Below, in pieces: positions 1 through 11,400 of a DNA stretch of 64,000 nucleotides. How positions within the stretch are numbered: the stretch's first letter is position 1; the number at the start of each line of letters is the position of its first letter. The notes beneath the pieces were generated by a model that saw only the letters and a list, made by a program, of their open reading frames with translations, was not told the origin of the DNA and made no database searches. The stretch lies in the NCBI GenBank assembly GCA_949126835.1, contig OX421508.1:13594272-13658271 (forward strand), given 5' to 3'. Made by a program: the position numbers and the translations under genes. Source of the DNA: Anisus vortex. Its lineage: Eukaryota; Mollusca; Gastropoda; Planorbidae.

Positions 1-655
1 AAATAAATTTGTCATATTTTCTTTTCCAATATTTAGTGGGATGTTAGTAGATTTTAAAAAAGAAATGTCTTTAGAAATATAGAAAATGTATTACCTTCGG
101 CCGGAAGTTATGAAAAAGGAAGTAGCATCGGAAAGTTGGCCAGAATTTTAGTTTAGCAAGAAATATGGGATAACAAGAGCCAAAATATTTATTTTTTTAC
201 AAGAAATAAAAAAATCCATGATAAACGAGTATATAAGATACACAATTTAAAAAAAAAAGACATGCATGTAAAACGTGTAGTAATTATTAATATTAAATAT
301 TAGCAAATAGACTATAGATCTATATATATAGGGCTTAAAGTAATTTTTAGATAATTATGTTAGTTGATGTCTTACGTTATACGTTTTGATCTTTTATGTG
401 GTCAACACTAAGCACTAAGACTAAGCTATGTTGGTCCTTCAAAATAAATAATTATAAATTTATACCTTATTATATTCTGTATTTGGCCCTACCAGTAGAC
501 CTATATACTTTTGCGTAGACGATAGTAGAGGTAGAGTAATCAAACTTCTACCAGTAGGCGTACATAGACCTATAGCCTACCGGCAAACAACAGCGTACTT
601 TAAAAAATGTATTTCCAAGTAAACGGTAGTAATTATTTTTAGTTTAGTTTTATAA
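1..655. other. AT-rich sequence without recognised gene
   Basis: Low-complexity AT-rich DNA with short A and T runs. I see no exon-like reading frame, no RNA gene and no repeat with clear ends. Confidence 0.5.
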
Positions 656-659
656 GTTT

Positions 660-786
660 ACAGACGCAGGCCTGCACTATGCCCAAAACTCTTGCAGTGC
701 GGCAGGGATTAATCGGCGGCAGGGCTAGAACCCGGGCCGTTTTGTTGTCAGTCCAGTGAACTAACCGCAGGATTAGCCGGCCTCAG
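660..786 (-). repeat. tRNA-derived SINE-like repeat
   Basis: Read on the minus strand, the segment starts with a tRNA-like head. It has an A-box-like stretch (GCGGTTAGTTCACTGGACT) and, about 30 bases on, a B-box-like GGTTCTAGCC preceded by GGCCCG. This order and spacing is that of an internal RNA polymerase III promoter. The downstream part is CG-rich, unlike its AT-rich surroundings. A similar A-box-like head recurs in reverse near 53440-53490. I infer a degenerate tRNA-derived SINE rather than a working tRNA gene, because no complete cloverleaf is evident. Confidence 0.45.
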
Positions 787-808
787 TTTTATTATTCACA
801 TATATGTT

Positions 809-875
809 CGTAGCGGAAAAAAAACACCAACATTAGCCTTTCGGTAGCGGAAAAAAAAACCACCAACATTGGCCA
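809..875. repeat. short tandem duplication
   Basis: Two adjacent copies of about 33 bp, each containing GTAGCGGAAAAAAAA followed by CACCAACATT, differing by a few bases. Confidence 0.6.
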
Positions 876-1032
876 ATGGACATAATTTTAAGTTCATTAT
901 CAATTTTTAAAACAAACAATGAAAAGTGATTTTTAATTCGCTTCTTATAAGTTTACAGAAATTTTCATAAGTAGTCCCTTTCAACATGCAGGCTAGATTT
1001 TAGAAATAAGATGTCCACAGGACAGTCCAACT

Positions 1033-3574
1033 CAGGGCCCTCGCAAGCCTTTGTGGCGCCCCAGGGCAAAAGTTTCAGCGCCGCACCCTTGCATACTGTA
1101 ATTTTTTATCTCTCACTGCTTACCCCCCCCCCCCCATCCCCCAAATCCGAAGTTGAACTAATGAGTCAAATTTGCCACATTTAATTTGTATAGGCCGACT
1201 AGATTTGTATACAATTTTATCATCCTAAAAAGAAATATCATAAAAAGAGCTGAAATTAATTGTTTAATTGTTGTTTAATAAATAATAATACAAAATATAG
1301 GGCCTACTGCAAAAGAGGTTTGAAAATAAAATAATCTTAAAGTGAAGCTTGTTCCTGGTATGTTGCTAGTAGTTCGTCTACATTCCAATAAATAGGGTGT
1401 GGAAATGGAATACAAATATTTTGCCAAAACCAAAAGACCTAGAGAAATTGACGAATGTCCTTTTGCAACCAAAAGTCGTTTTTATAGCCCATTTCTGCAT
1501 TCATTTTATTCTTTATTTGTTATTTATTCTTCTTGCAGTTGTCAAGGTAGGGATGATTTTAATACTTCACTATTAGAAACAAAGGTCTTATAACCAATCA
1601 GGAATTTTCATGTTTATAATATTATCTTTAAATCGTCTGTTAAAGTAATCATTAATTGTTTCAATGTATTGAAGTAAGCATGTCTTCGTCAGTTGTTCTT
1701 TATAAATTCAAGATTTCTGCGTCCAAAGTTGTGCTTGTACAATAGAAGTTTTGACATAAATTTAAAAAAAAAAACAAAAAAAAACCCCACTCTTTGTCTT
1801 CTCTTAATTAAGGTCAATTGCCTAAAAACATTTTTGTTTAAACTTATTTATTTCCATTAAATAAGGGATACCAGTTTTCAATTGTATGAAATTTTCTCTC
1901 AAATAATTGTCTTTAAATATAGGCGTATGTTTCAAAGTCTACACTTTTGTTTACAATAAATATTTATTAACGAAATATAAACAAACTGATAATCGACCAC
2001 ATTTATTAGATTTTTAGAGCTAGGTAATTTAAAAAACAACAAAGACAACATCAACAAAAAAACAACAACAACAATATAGCCTACAAAATAATGCATTTAA
2101 TGAGCCGCCTGATTGACTTTTGGCAGACAGAACTATTAAGTGCATAATTTAAATAATTATAATGTCTTTATTGACTGACGTTTTAGCTGCATGCAAAATT
2201 TTAAAAATGGGTGTCTACATAATTTTTTTTTTTAAGGTAGGCCTACTCAGTTGTGTGATATGTTTCATAATAGCAATATAATAATAATAGGCCTAATGGA
2301 GAAATCAGCAGGAGAATTGGCAAGGCTTCCGCGACTTTATCCAGGCTAACGCAAAGAGTATGGGCCAACAAGATGCTGTCTATTAATACAAAAATAGCTG
2401 TCTATCGTGCATGTGTAATCAGCACTCTCCTGTACGCCAGCGAAACCTGGACCCTGTACGCATCGCAAGAAAAGAGACTCTCTTCTTTCCACATGCGCTG
2501 CCTCAGACGCATACTTGGGATATCTTGGAAGGACCGCATAACAAACAACGAGGTCTTGCAACGGGCTAACATGCCTAGCATGATCACTCTCCTTCGCCAA
2601 CGACGTCTTCGGTGGCTTGGCCATGTTTCCAGGATGGAGGATGGGCGAATCCCCAAAAACCTGCTATATGCTGAGCTCGCTGAAGGCAAGAGAGTTACTG
2701 GCCGCCCTAAACTCAGGTTCAAGAACGTCTGCAAACGTGACCTAAAGGCTATAGATGTAGAGGTCGGAAACTGGGAGAACCTTGCTCAGCACAGAAGTAG
2801 TTGGAGAGGCACCTTACACACCGGTATAAATGCGGCAGAGGGCAAACTTTGCCTTATGGCGGAGGCTAAACGAGCAGCGAAGAAAAGTAGGCTGCCCCTA
2901 ACAATCTCCAACGGTCCAGCTTTCAAATGCCAGAGATGCGATAGAGCATGTCTCTCAAGGATAGGTCTCCACAGGCACAGTCAATTTTGCAGGGCTGGCC
3001 AAATCACAGACGCGCAAATCTAATCGTCTTTCGAGACTATGGAGCCAAAGATGGTGATGAATGGTTATTTATATAACGCTTCTACTTCTATCCATGCTAT
3101 TGGGCCTACATTTAGCATCTTGATTAAAGGTTGTTAGCACATGTTAATACTATTAATAGTACCGAAACCGTCAATAGAGCCAGTTTGTAAAATGCTGGAT
3201 ATTATTTATTCTCCAAAGAATTTGTAAAACTTTAAACTAGTCTAACACTGGATCTAATTTCTCCTTTAACTGTGCACTACAACACATTTCACAATGTTCC
3301 ATGAGTAAATTCAAATTACAAAATTCTCGTTTAACGGAGAATAACGTTGTAAATGCAACACAAAGCACACGATGCTTTTTTTTATATCTTGAGATTGGAT
3401 TTCAAATATAAATTTCATGTTGGATACAGTGCCCTCACATAGGGGAGGGCAGAAGGGGGCAGCAAATGTAGTCTAAATATAGCAAATAGAGTACTACACA
3501 AGCAGTTACAGTATGAAAGGGGGCGGCGCTTAAACTTTTGCACTGGGGTGCTACATAAGCTTGTAAAGGCTCTG
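1033..3574. mobile_element. Decayed hAT-like element with long inverted arms, LINE nested inside
   Basis: Two arms of about 72 bp, at 1033-1106 and 3503-3574, are inverted copies of each other at roughly 75-80% identity by eye. The outer ends begin CAGGGCCC and CAGAGCC when read inward, and both arms contain CAAAAGTTT followed by AGCGCCGC. CAG-initiated terminal repeats fit the hAT superfamily. No 8-bp target duplication is recognisable at the flanks, and no transposase is readable between the arms, so the copy is old. The only coding trace inside is a LINE fragment on the plus strand. The CAG-to-CAG span is 2,542 bp. Confidence 0.45.
2290..3060 (+). pseudogene. LINE (non-LTR retrotransposon) 3' fragment, reverse transcriptase C-terminal region
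   Basis: An uninterrupted frame runs from about 2294 to the stop at 3023. It covers the region after the reverse transcriptase core: a YRACVISTLLYASETWTLY-type thumb segment, LRRILGISW, then LRWLGHVSRMEDGRIPK. These motifs are typical of LINE-encoded endonuclease/reverse transcriptase proteins. Near the C-terminus CQRCDRACLSRIGLHRHSQFC gives a C-x2-C-x12-H-x4-C putative zinc finger. The methionine at 2373 is internal, not a start, since homologous-looking sequence continues upstream. The endonuclease and catalytic palm are missing, as in a 5'-truncated insertion. The 3' tail ends in GATG-rich sequence near 3055. It lies inside the hAT-like arms. Confidence 0.8.
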
Positions 3575-4485
3575 GTTGGATATATCATGAAGCATTTTAG
3601 TCGGCAACACCTGTTTGATTAATAGATGTCTAACGCTATAAGAAAGAAAGTAGCATAAACATATTGTTCTTAATGGTTGTCTCGAAAGCCCACGTTTTAT
3701 TTGAAATGCGGAAATAACATTATCGTGGTATTAATTATTATTAAAAACTGTCTTTCTTCTTCTTCTTTTTCGTTCTTAAACATTCTGGGGGATTTAGACA
3801 ACACGTCCAATACTTGTGATAAACTGCAGTCTTCTTGTTCTTCGTTCTTAAGTTTATGTTGGGAGATTTAGACAAATCCAATACTTGTGTTGAGCTGCAG
3901 TCTTTTTCTGCTTCGACTAATGTTTATGTTGGGAGATTTAGACCACAAATACAATTACTTGTGAGTTGCCCCAGTCCACCAAATAGTTTGTTATTGAGAA
4001 AAGTTTTTGCTAAATTTATTGCCAGCAGTATCGTTCCGTTCAATTTGTAGGGCCTACATGTTTAGGGATCCAAAGTTTTGTTTGTTTTGTATTGAGTGAC
4101 TGGTTGTGGGTGTGTTTGATTTTTTTAGTGAATGTAGCACTGTTTTTGCATTAGTGACGAAGACAATTATTCGGCCCTATTAGAGTGATTGTGGTTTGCT
4201 AGTATATTTGTAGTGAGCTAAGTTGCTTTTTTAAAATCTAAATAAACAAAAGCGAGTTCGTTATGTACGGTTGACTTCTAGGACTGCGGTAAGCCCATAC
4301 TCACTCGGTCGTGTCTGAACACTAAAAGTGCATGATTGGAATGCATGATTGAAGTGAAATTAAATAATTATTTATGTGCAAACAAATCATTTACTTCCTC
4401 AAAGACTGTGATATGGCATATAGGTAAAGTAGCCTATAAGCTGTTTGACTTGAGGAGTGTCTAGGCTAAATACAAGACAAAGATG
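3061..4485. other. Intergenic sequence, no gene recognised
   Basis: Apart from the inverted arm ending at 3574, this stretch is AT-rich. Short in-frame stretches at 3677-4050 are T-rich and low in complexity and look like chance frames. Around 3786-3945 a GGGAGATTTAGAC-type segment with a nearby CTTGTG is repeated about three times at irregular spacing. Confidence 0.4.
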
Positions 4486-5030
4486 GCTAGAAACCCAGAA
4501 TTTATATTACAAAACAGAACTTGTTTGGCATCATTATTGAATCAAATGTGGAAAATTTTTTTTTAATTAAAGGGAGATAATTAACCTGTTTCATTTGAGC
4601 TAATATTTTTTTTTTACTAAAAAAATGGTTTACAATCTATAACTGATCAACGGCAAAAAGTATTTGAAAATTATTTAAATATTATATGACTAAAGAATGT
4701 ATGTATATTTTCAAACATTACATTAGCTACCCATTTTGTATGATTACCACTTATCTATTCCACTTAACGATGTTTTTATATGTTGACCAAAGATATAAAA
4801 TGCATTAAAGAACATCTCATTAAAACTGAGATCAAAATATCATTAATATTAGTATATTAGATATTTAGCAGCGTGTATTTCAAATTTCATTCAAAAACTA
4901 ATCGATTCGAATAGCTGAGGTGTTAAAATTATATCAGGTACGTTTGTACCGCTCACTTGCTCTTCACCGCCCACCCCCAATCGCCCTTGGGACCGTCAGC
5001 CAGGGAACTATAACGCCCCCGTTGAGAACC
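4486..5030 (+). repeat. Dispersed hAT-like repeat, copy 1
   Basis: This block matches 53060-53720 in the same orientation over several hundred bases with substitutions and indels. Shared landmarks are TTACAAAACAGAACTTGTT, AAAGGGAGATAATTA, TGTATGATTACCACTTATC and AACTAATCGATTC followed by AATAGCTGAGGTG. It ends at 5019-5028 with GTTGAGAACC, the inverse of the GGTTCTCA seen at the start of the second copy (about 52730). This matches the CAGTGGTTCTCA-type ends common in hAT elements. The 5' part is missing here. No coding capacity was seen. Confidence 0.5.
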
Positions 5031-5144
5031 TATTATATAGATGAGGATGTTAACAACAGAATGGTCAGAGATAGTTATTTTTTCAATTTTTCCCGCCCAA
5101 CGTCTGAGATCGGAAGGGGCCTCAAGCTGAAGACCAACCCACCC

Positions 5145-5510
5145 TTGTGAGACCTAGACTGTGGACTGTGTACATCCGCCATGCCAGAAAACCCTTTCAA
5201 CCTGAGCTGCATTAAAAGGATGGATAAAGTGCCGGACACTGACGTGCTCGAACATGTTATCTATACTACGTTAGGTAAAGCTCAACTCAGATGGTCACGT
5301 TATGCGCCTGCCAGATGAGCGACTGCCCAAGAAATTTTTACGGTGAACTGAATACAAGAAAACGTCCACGTAGAGGGGAAACATAGATGTAAATACACAA
5401 CGAATGCGTTCATATAGACTAGTATAGACTATAGAATTTCGGTCTTGATCCCAATGATTGGGAGAGCGTGGCCGCCAATCGCTCTCCCTAGCGTAGCTTA
5501 GGCAGCAGAT
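5145..5510 (+). pseudogene. LINE reverse transcriptase C-terminal fragment, badly degraded
   Basis: In shifting frames one can read WTVYIRHARK, then KVPDTDVLEH, KAQLRWSRY, RLPKKFL-type and YGELNT-type segments, and finally DPNDWESVAANR. This order is the post-RT region of a LINE related to, but distinct from, the one at 2290. Several frameshifts and stop codons interrupt it. It starts about 115 bp after the end of the hAT-like repeat. It is a relic with no coding ability. Confidence 0.6.
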
Positions 5511-5529
5511 AAAAAAAAAACAACGAATG

Positions 5530-8000
5530 AGCATCGCAACTGAAAAGCGTCAACTACGGATAGTTTATATCTTATGTTGATTTTTGTAGCTGACTAAAAA
5601 TTGAATCTTATTTCTGACTACTTAGATATATTCTGTTTAGCTGTTTGTCAGAACATTTTTTATATTTTACTAGAGTACCATTGGTACTTGAACACAATAT
5701 TTATGTTATTGAAATTGATGCACTTCTCTTAACTTAATATAATAAGTTAAAAATAAAATGATGTAAAAGAAACCATGTTAATAAAGTAATTATGACAATA
5801 AGTTTTCATATCAGGTTTGCTTTCACACACCTAATAAACTAAACATGTACAAACCAAGACAAAGTTGTAATGGTAGGCAATAGGTTGTGTTTCACAGTTT
5901 CACACACTTTCCCTAACCCTTGTCAGCAGGCCCCACGAGAGGGGGGTACAGCCGGTAGGCCCTACGCAGTACCGGGGCCCATAAGAGTTTATGGAGCCCA
6001 TGAATATTAAAATTTAAAATTAAATTGTCAATTACGCAAGTATTTTTAATTGTTGCTATTAAGTAAAGAGGAGATGGCCTAAAGACCTCCCACAATATCA
6101 CGTGTAGATGATGGTCCTTAATTTTGGTATTCTTTGAATGTGTACTGGAATATGCAAAGTAGCCTCTAGTTATAATAAAAGGCCTAATTATTTTCCATAG
6201 CATTTTGGATCTCTTTTTTATTATTTTTCTCCAGAGACACTTAGGCTACACGCTTAAAGTTCTCCCTGTTAGCTTAGTAGCCTAGGCCTAAATACTCTAT
6301 GTATAGCAGTCAAAGCTAATTAATTAGTCGATCCTTTTACACTTTATCAATTCCTTTCATCGATTTACTACTTAAATGAGGAATTTCTTTTGCAATGTCT
6401 GCTTGATTGTTCGAATCTACATTTTTATCTTCTCTACCAGGTTCAGATTCTGAATTGATATTGAGCTCTATGCCCATTGTATTAGTAAGTCAAGTACCCT
6501 TCGAACCAAATTGATCATAGGGCCGGTGAAAATGCGTTCACCAGTTTCTGTGGCCACAGCATACTAGGTGATTCATAATAATAATAATGATGACATTTGT
6601 ATAGAGCTGCCACCAAACATAATGTAAGCTCAGAGCGCATTTAACATACAACTAAGAACACGGATACATCCTATAGGCCAAGAGATAAAAAACTAAATGA
6701 TAATTCAAATCTTTACAAACATAGAACAAATCAAACAACAAAAAAAAAAAAAATAACCGACCTAACATATAAGTAAGACAATAGGTCTCAGAGCATGCTA
6801 GCTAAGATAAATATTGAAATAATGAGTTTTTACCTTTTTACACTGACCCCGATTGTCTTTGCCCCCTGACATGCGAAATCCGTTAGTGGCGAGAATTAAA
6901 AATACATGTAATTAGAGACCGACCGAAACCAAATTTTTAGTTTCGACCGAAAACGAAACCATAGCAAATATTATACATTGACTTTCGGCCGAAACCAAAA
7001 CCAAAAATTAACTACAACTTCGGCCGAAGCCGAAAATAAACCGAAAATGCGAAACAAATGATTTCAAAAGACTGCAAATTTATGTGAAATATTAATTAGA
7101 TTATAGGCACTCTATTTGAGTAAACCATTATTTGGAGTGATTAAATAATCTGTTATTATTAACTTCAGTCTTCTACTTCACATTAGGGATGTTAATACAC
7201 TTTTTTTTCTCAAAACCTATTTTCGGATCTAAATATCATTTTTTTTTTACCCATTCGGTTCCCCTTTTCCGCCCCCGGGCAAAGTAAGATATAGTTTGGA
7301 AAAGACAAATTTGCATTGATTAAACTAAAAAAAATAATACAAAGGACCATTGATCCTTAGAATGTGGTGAAATCTTTGAAAAAAAAAATTGTTGACTTTG
7401 GATTAGCAGAAGTCAAAAGCTGTAGTGTCATGAATTTAAATCTTTATAATTATAATATAAATCAGTGGATGTTAGATCTATATGTTACACCCATTAAAAG
7501 AATATTTGTAGAATATGAATAAAATCCCATACACATCTATCTAGGGTTGACAGACGTCCGGCAATAAAATTAACCGTTTTTGAAAAGAACCTTACTTGCG
7601 CTGCAAAGTTGTTTTTTTAATTGACCAAGTTGCTTTTCAGTCTACATTAAATAAAATGTTGGGTCAGTTTTACTAATATACAATTATTGGCAGCTAATGT
7701 AATAAAACTGAACTGATTGTGGATTGTGAAACACTAAATATGTCATTCTTTTGTCTCTCTATGTCCTTCTTTTGAAGTCTAAGTATCTCGCAACCTTACG
7801 TCCTTCGGTCTGTCTGTTAAAAAAGCGTTCAGCATCAGTGGGGAAATTCCAGTTTTTTGCTTTTCGAATACATAGCGTTAACATCTGCATTTTTTGTTGT
7901 ATGTGGATTGTATCGCAAATTTACAATCAATGTTCGGAATTTGAAAAAAACAAAAAAAAACAACAACTATAATTCGTCTCTGACAAATCAGTGTTTGCAT
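5530..8000. other. Long AT-rich stretch, no gene recognised
   Basis: No exon or gene is supported. Notable items are a C/G-rich island at 5915-5990, an A-run at 6740-6752, and a stretch at 6925-7050 dominated by GACCGAAACC/CGGCCGAAAC-type words, which looks like part of an old terminal-repeat element. Open frames here are short and of low complexity. Confidence 0.4.
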
Positions 8001-8468
8001 TGTTACGAATATCGGTCATAGAGGAATGACGTAGTAAGGCATTGACCTCTTAACAAGTGCGTATCAGAGTCAAAAGCGACCAAGGTTTGACCTTTATGCC
8101 CTGAGTTCAGTTTAAACGTTTGTAGAGTGAAGTCGCTATATTAATACTTGTACATATAATGTCATTTTATTAAATACTTATGTTACCATCAGTTGATGAA
8201 GTTTATTGATCGTTTATATTGAGTCTACAATTTAAATAAAATTGTTTATTCAACAACTGGAGTTGTTTGATCTATCGTTGTTGAGAAAGGTGTTGAAGAT
8301 AATTATCACGAATATAACTACATTACTGCATAGACCTGTCAGTCAAGGAACCCCTAGCTTGGGCTACAGATTAGCAGAATCTAGAGACTTCTAATAAAGA
8401 TACAACTATATTCATTGAATCCGATTTAACGAGTCGTAATCATAGTCATCATATAGAGGGCCATAACA
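8001..8468 (+). repeat. Probable 5' LTR of a Ty3/Gypsy-like element
   Basis: The segment begins TGTTACGAATATCGG and ends GGCCATAACA, giving TG...CA termini. It is followed at 8469 by GTTTGCGGGCTGCGTCCG, a plausible primer-binding region. An AATAAA lies near 8390 within it. It sits just upstream of a gag-like frame starting at 8641, the usual spacing for an LTR element. No matching 3' LTR exists in the window because the element is broken downstream, so the boundaries rest on motif recognition alone. Confidence 0.4.
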
Positions 8469-8809
8469 GTTTGCGGGCTGCGTCCGATATAGTTGTATAG
8501 TGAAGCATATATTCAAGTTGTGTTGTGTTGTGTGTTGGAGCAGTGACCTACTGAGCAAGCCTAAGAACGCTGAAATTATTCTTCCGATTGGAAAAACGTA
8601 AGTTGGAAATTTACCACTTTATAAATCTCTTAACTAAAGAATGGAATTTATTGAAAATCCAGAAGAAGAAGTTTTGAAAACTTTATCAATAAAGAAGTTA
8701 AAAGAGATCGCTGAGATCTTAAAGATAGAAGTTACTGAAACTACACCATCGAGGACTGTGTTGACACAGCAGATAAAAGATGTGTTGATTGCGAGTGGCA
8801 AGTTGAAAG

Positions 8810-9847
8810 TAGAGATGGGTCGCTCACTAAAGAACTGATCAACTGATCCGGGTCTTTTAAAGGAACGGATCCGAAAGCCGATCACTGTCAAAAGACCCGG
8901 ATCAGTACTGATCCGTTCCCGTTCTGCATTTCGATGTGTTGGTTTCCATAGTTCACTTAGAATCCGGATCTGACCCGGATCAGACCGATTCAGACCCGCT
9001 CAGTACTGATCGGATCAGACCCGATCAGTAATGAGCGGGTCTGTACTGATTGGATCAGACCCGCTCAGTATTGATCGGCTCAGACCCGCTCAGTACTGAT
9101 CGGCTCAGACCCGCTCATTACTGATCGGCTCAGACCCGCTCAGTACTGATATGGGTCTGTACTGATTGGATCAGACCCGCTCAGTATTGATCGGCTCAGA
9201 CCCGCTCAGTACTGATCGGCTCAGACCCGCTCAGTACTGATCGGCTCAGACCCGCTCATTACTGATCGGCTCAGACCCGCTCAGTACTGATCAGCTCAGA
9301 CCCGCTCAGTACTGATCGGCTCAGACCCGCTCAGTACTGAATGGGTCTGTACTGATCGGTTCCCGTTCTGCATTTCGATATGCTGGTTTCGAATGCGAGT
9401 GATCGTACAATTGCTGTCAATTGTAAATAATGTTGATGATACCATTTTTGCATTATAATTAGCCAATATGATTACAGTATTTTACATTTACCCTTTTAAT
9501 TTTACTTATTAGTAGATTATTAGGTGAAAAAAAAGGAATTATAGCTTAAAAACAAAAGTTTAATTATAATTAGTTTAGTAGCCTACAACTAGACAATTGA
9601 GAACAATTATTTCTTATTTATATTTTTTAATGTTTTAAGTAACAAAAAAAACGGCGTTTCAACAAGGGATCCAAGTTGTTTTTCTCTCCCCTTGACATCC
9701 AACATATAAAATTATGGAGGGAGGCGGGGGGGGGGGGGGAGGGTAAATTACTAAGTGATCCGTGGAACCGTTCAACGGATCCGTATCTTTTTAGTGAGCG
9801 CTCAATTGAGCGGCGATCAGCATGGTGAACGGTTTTGCCCATCTCTA
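8810..9847. mobile_element. Non-autonomous hAT-type element inserted in gag, with 8-bp TSD
   Basis: The termini are 10-bp perfect inverted repeats, TAGAGATGGG at 8810 and its complement ending at 9847. They are flanked by the identical octamer GTTGAAAG at 8802-8809 and 9848-9855. Subterminal CGCTCACTAAA-type words are also inverted (8821 and about 9793). The 8-bp duplication and GATGGG-type end fit hAT. The 1,038-bp body has no transposase. Its left half is a 25-bp GATC-rich minisatellite, and both ends are rich in GGATCCG/TGATCCG words. An exact duplication means the insertion in gag is well defined and fairly recent. Confidence 0.85.
8836..9365 (+). repeat. 25-bp GATC-rich minisatellite inside the hAT-type element
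   Basis: The array is built from units such as GATCGGCTCAGACCCGCTCA followed by GTACT, with shorter variants containing ATGGGTCTGTACTGAT. About 15-20 units are present and the right part is the most regular. It is confined to the transposon, so it probably moves with it. Confidence 0.85.
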
Positions 9848-10820
9848 GTTGAAAGTAGAATCAAGCGCGGAGGGATATCAAGTTGAAGGTCAGATGTCCG
9901 AGCAGTTCCGATTTCAACTAGAAATGAAACGGATGGAATTAGAAGAAAAACGTCTTGAGATGGAAGATAAGAAAAGTCAAAGAGAAATAGAAAGTCAGGA
10001 AAGAGATAAGAAAAGTCAAAGAGAAATAGAAAGTCAGGAAAGAGATAAGAAAAGTCAAAGAGAAATAGAAAGTCAGGAAAGAATAGAACTGGCAAAGATA
10101 GGAGCTACTAAAAAAGAATCTCATAGTGATGTAGAGATGGCCAGATGGAAAAAGCTAGTCCCTACCTACATTGATAAAGAAAGTGAAATAGCTAATTTCT
10201 TCCAGACCTTTGAAATTTCTTGCAGAGATTTTAAGTTCCCAGAAGATAAATGGGGAATATTAGTCAGAACAGCTTTTACTCAGGGAAGGGCAAGAGATTG
10301 TGTTCTATTGTTAAAAGAGGAACATTTGAATGATTATGAAGTCATTAAAGACACTGTACTTAAAGCGTACAACCAAATACCGGAAAGTTATCGGAAAAGG
10401 TTCCGTCAGTACACAATGTCCCCTTACCAAACACACTTAGACTTCCTTCGAGCAGAAGAAAAGTTAATGGATCAGTGGATAAAATCCAGAAATATCTCCA
10501 CATTAAAAGAAATGAAAGATATCATTCTGTTAGAGGATTTTATTAACAAAGCGAGGCCGGATATAAGAATGTATTTATCCGAGCGTGACATCACTGACCC
10601 ACATAAGGCTGCTGATTTAGCGGAACAGTACACATTGTGTCATAGGACAGTTGGTGAAAAGAATGTTAATAGGGCACAACGGCAAGCAGAAAACACACCA
10701 CAAAAACATCGTGAAAAAGAGCATTTTGTGAAACAAAATGATGTTCATAAGAAACCTGTCAACAAAAACGTCCAATGTACTTTTTGTAAAAGAACCGGAC
10801 ATAGCATAGAAGACTGTTGG

Positions 10821-10985
10821 AGATGCTTCTTATATAAAGAAGACTATTGCGTCCTACGCGTATCGATGGTTTGAGTGTAGTCTTGCAGTTAGTGCTTTAA
10901 ATGATGTTATTCCTGGTTGGTTCAGGCAACCCATTCTTTGGCAGGTCAATATATATTCGTTCGAAATACTGTTTTTGTTTGGAAG
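10821..10985 (-). mobile_element. LINE 3'-end fragment
   Basis: Minus-strand 3' end of a LINE family also seen at 11331, 25460 and 26478. Shared words on the plus strand are TTCTATAAAGAAGA-type, TATTGCGTCCTACG and TTTAAATGATGTTA, followed by GTTCAGGCAACCCATTC. In minus-strand translation the last piece corresponds to the WNGLPEQ...TSFKTL C-terminus of the LINE protein. It abuts the zinc knuckle of the gag frame and marks the break of that gene. Confidence 0.65.
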
Positions 10986-11330
10986 TGCCGATGACAGAGT
11001 GATTTGATGTGTAGGCCTACTTTCAGGCTGGGTTGCCACTGAAGATGTGTTTGAGTTCCAGAAGCGCCTTTTAAAAAAAAATTACTCTCAGTTAACTATA
11101 GTTTTCATTATAATTAATGACATTAAAGGGATACCGGTATTCAATTTTATTTTTTATTTAAACGACCATTTATCCATATTATTTTTAAGGATAGGTCTTT
11201 GGTTGGGATGAAATAGGGGTCGGTAAACTGCGCAACTAGGACCGACACATCGACAGAATACGATCAAATGGTTTATTTTGTATGCGATGTAGCTTGAGAA
11301 AATGTTTAGAAATTCGTATTCCACTTATCT

Positions 11331-11400
11331 TATATACTACAGACGCTTCTTCTGTATAGAAGGTTATTGCGTCCTACGCATCCCACTTGTGCTTTTCAAA
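11331..11400 (-). mobile_element. LINE 3'-tail fragment
   Basis: TCTTATATACTACAGACGCT followed by TCTTCTGTATAGAAGG and TATTGCGTCCTACGCATC is the extreme 3' end, in reverse, of the LINE family at 26478-27000. Only the tail is left, as in a strongly 5'-truncated copy. Confidence 0.6.

Larger units (their letters stand above)
8641..10822 (+). pseudogene. Ty3/Gypsy-like gag, split by a hAT-type insertion and truncated
   Basis: The reading frame starts at ATG 8641, is interrupted after 8809, and resumes in the same frame after 9855 once the insertion and its duplicated 8 bp are allowed for. The N-terminal part is a short acidic helical region. The second part opens with a charged coiled coil (KRMELEEKRLEMEDKK) containing three perfect 13-residue repeats of DKKSQREIESQER (9967-10083). 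Next comes a capsid-like domain with FRQYTMSPYQTHLDFLRAEE and later ARPDIRMYLSE, resembling SCAN-related gag capsids. At 10776-10817 is a CCHC zinc knuckle of form C-x2-C-x4-H-x4-C. Coding stops right after the knuckle, where a minus-strand LINE tail begins (about 10821). No protease or pol follows. The element is dead as it stands. Confidence 0.75.

Noticed and set aside
660..786. A genuine tRNA gene
   Set aside because: A- and B-box-like words exist, but the segment cannot be folded by eye into a full cloverleaf and has a SINE-like body.
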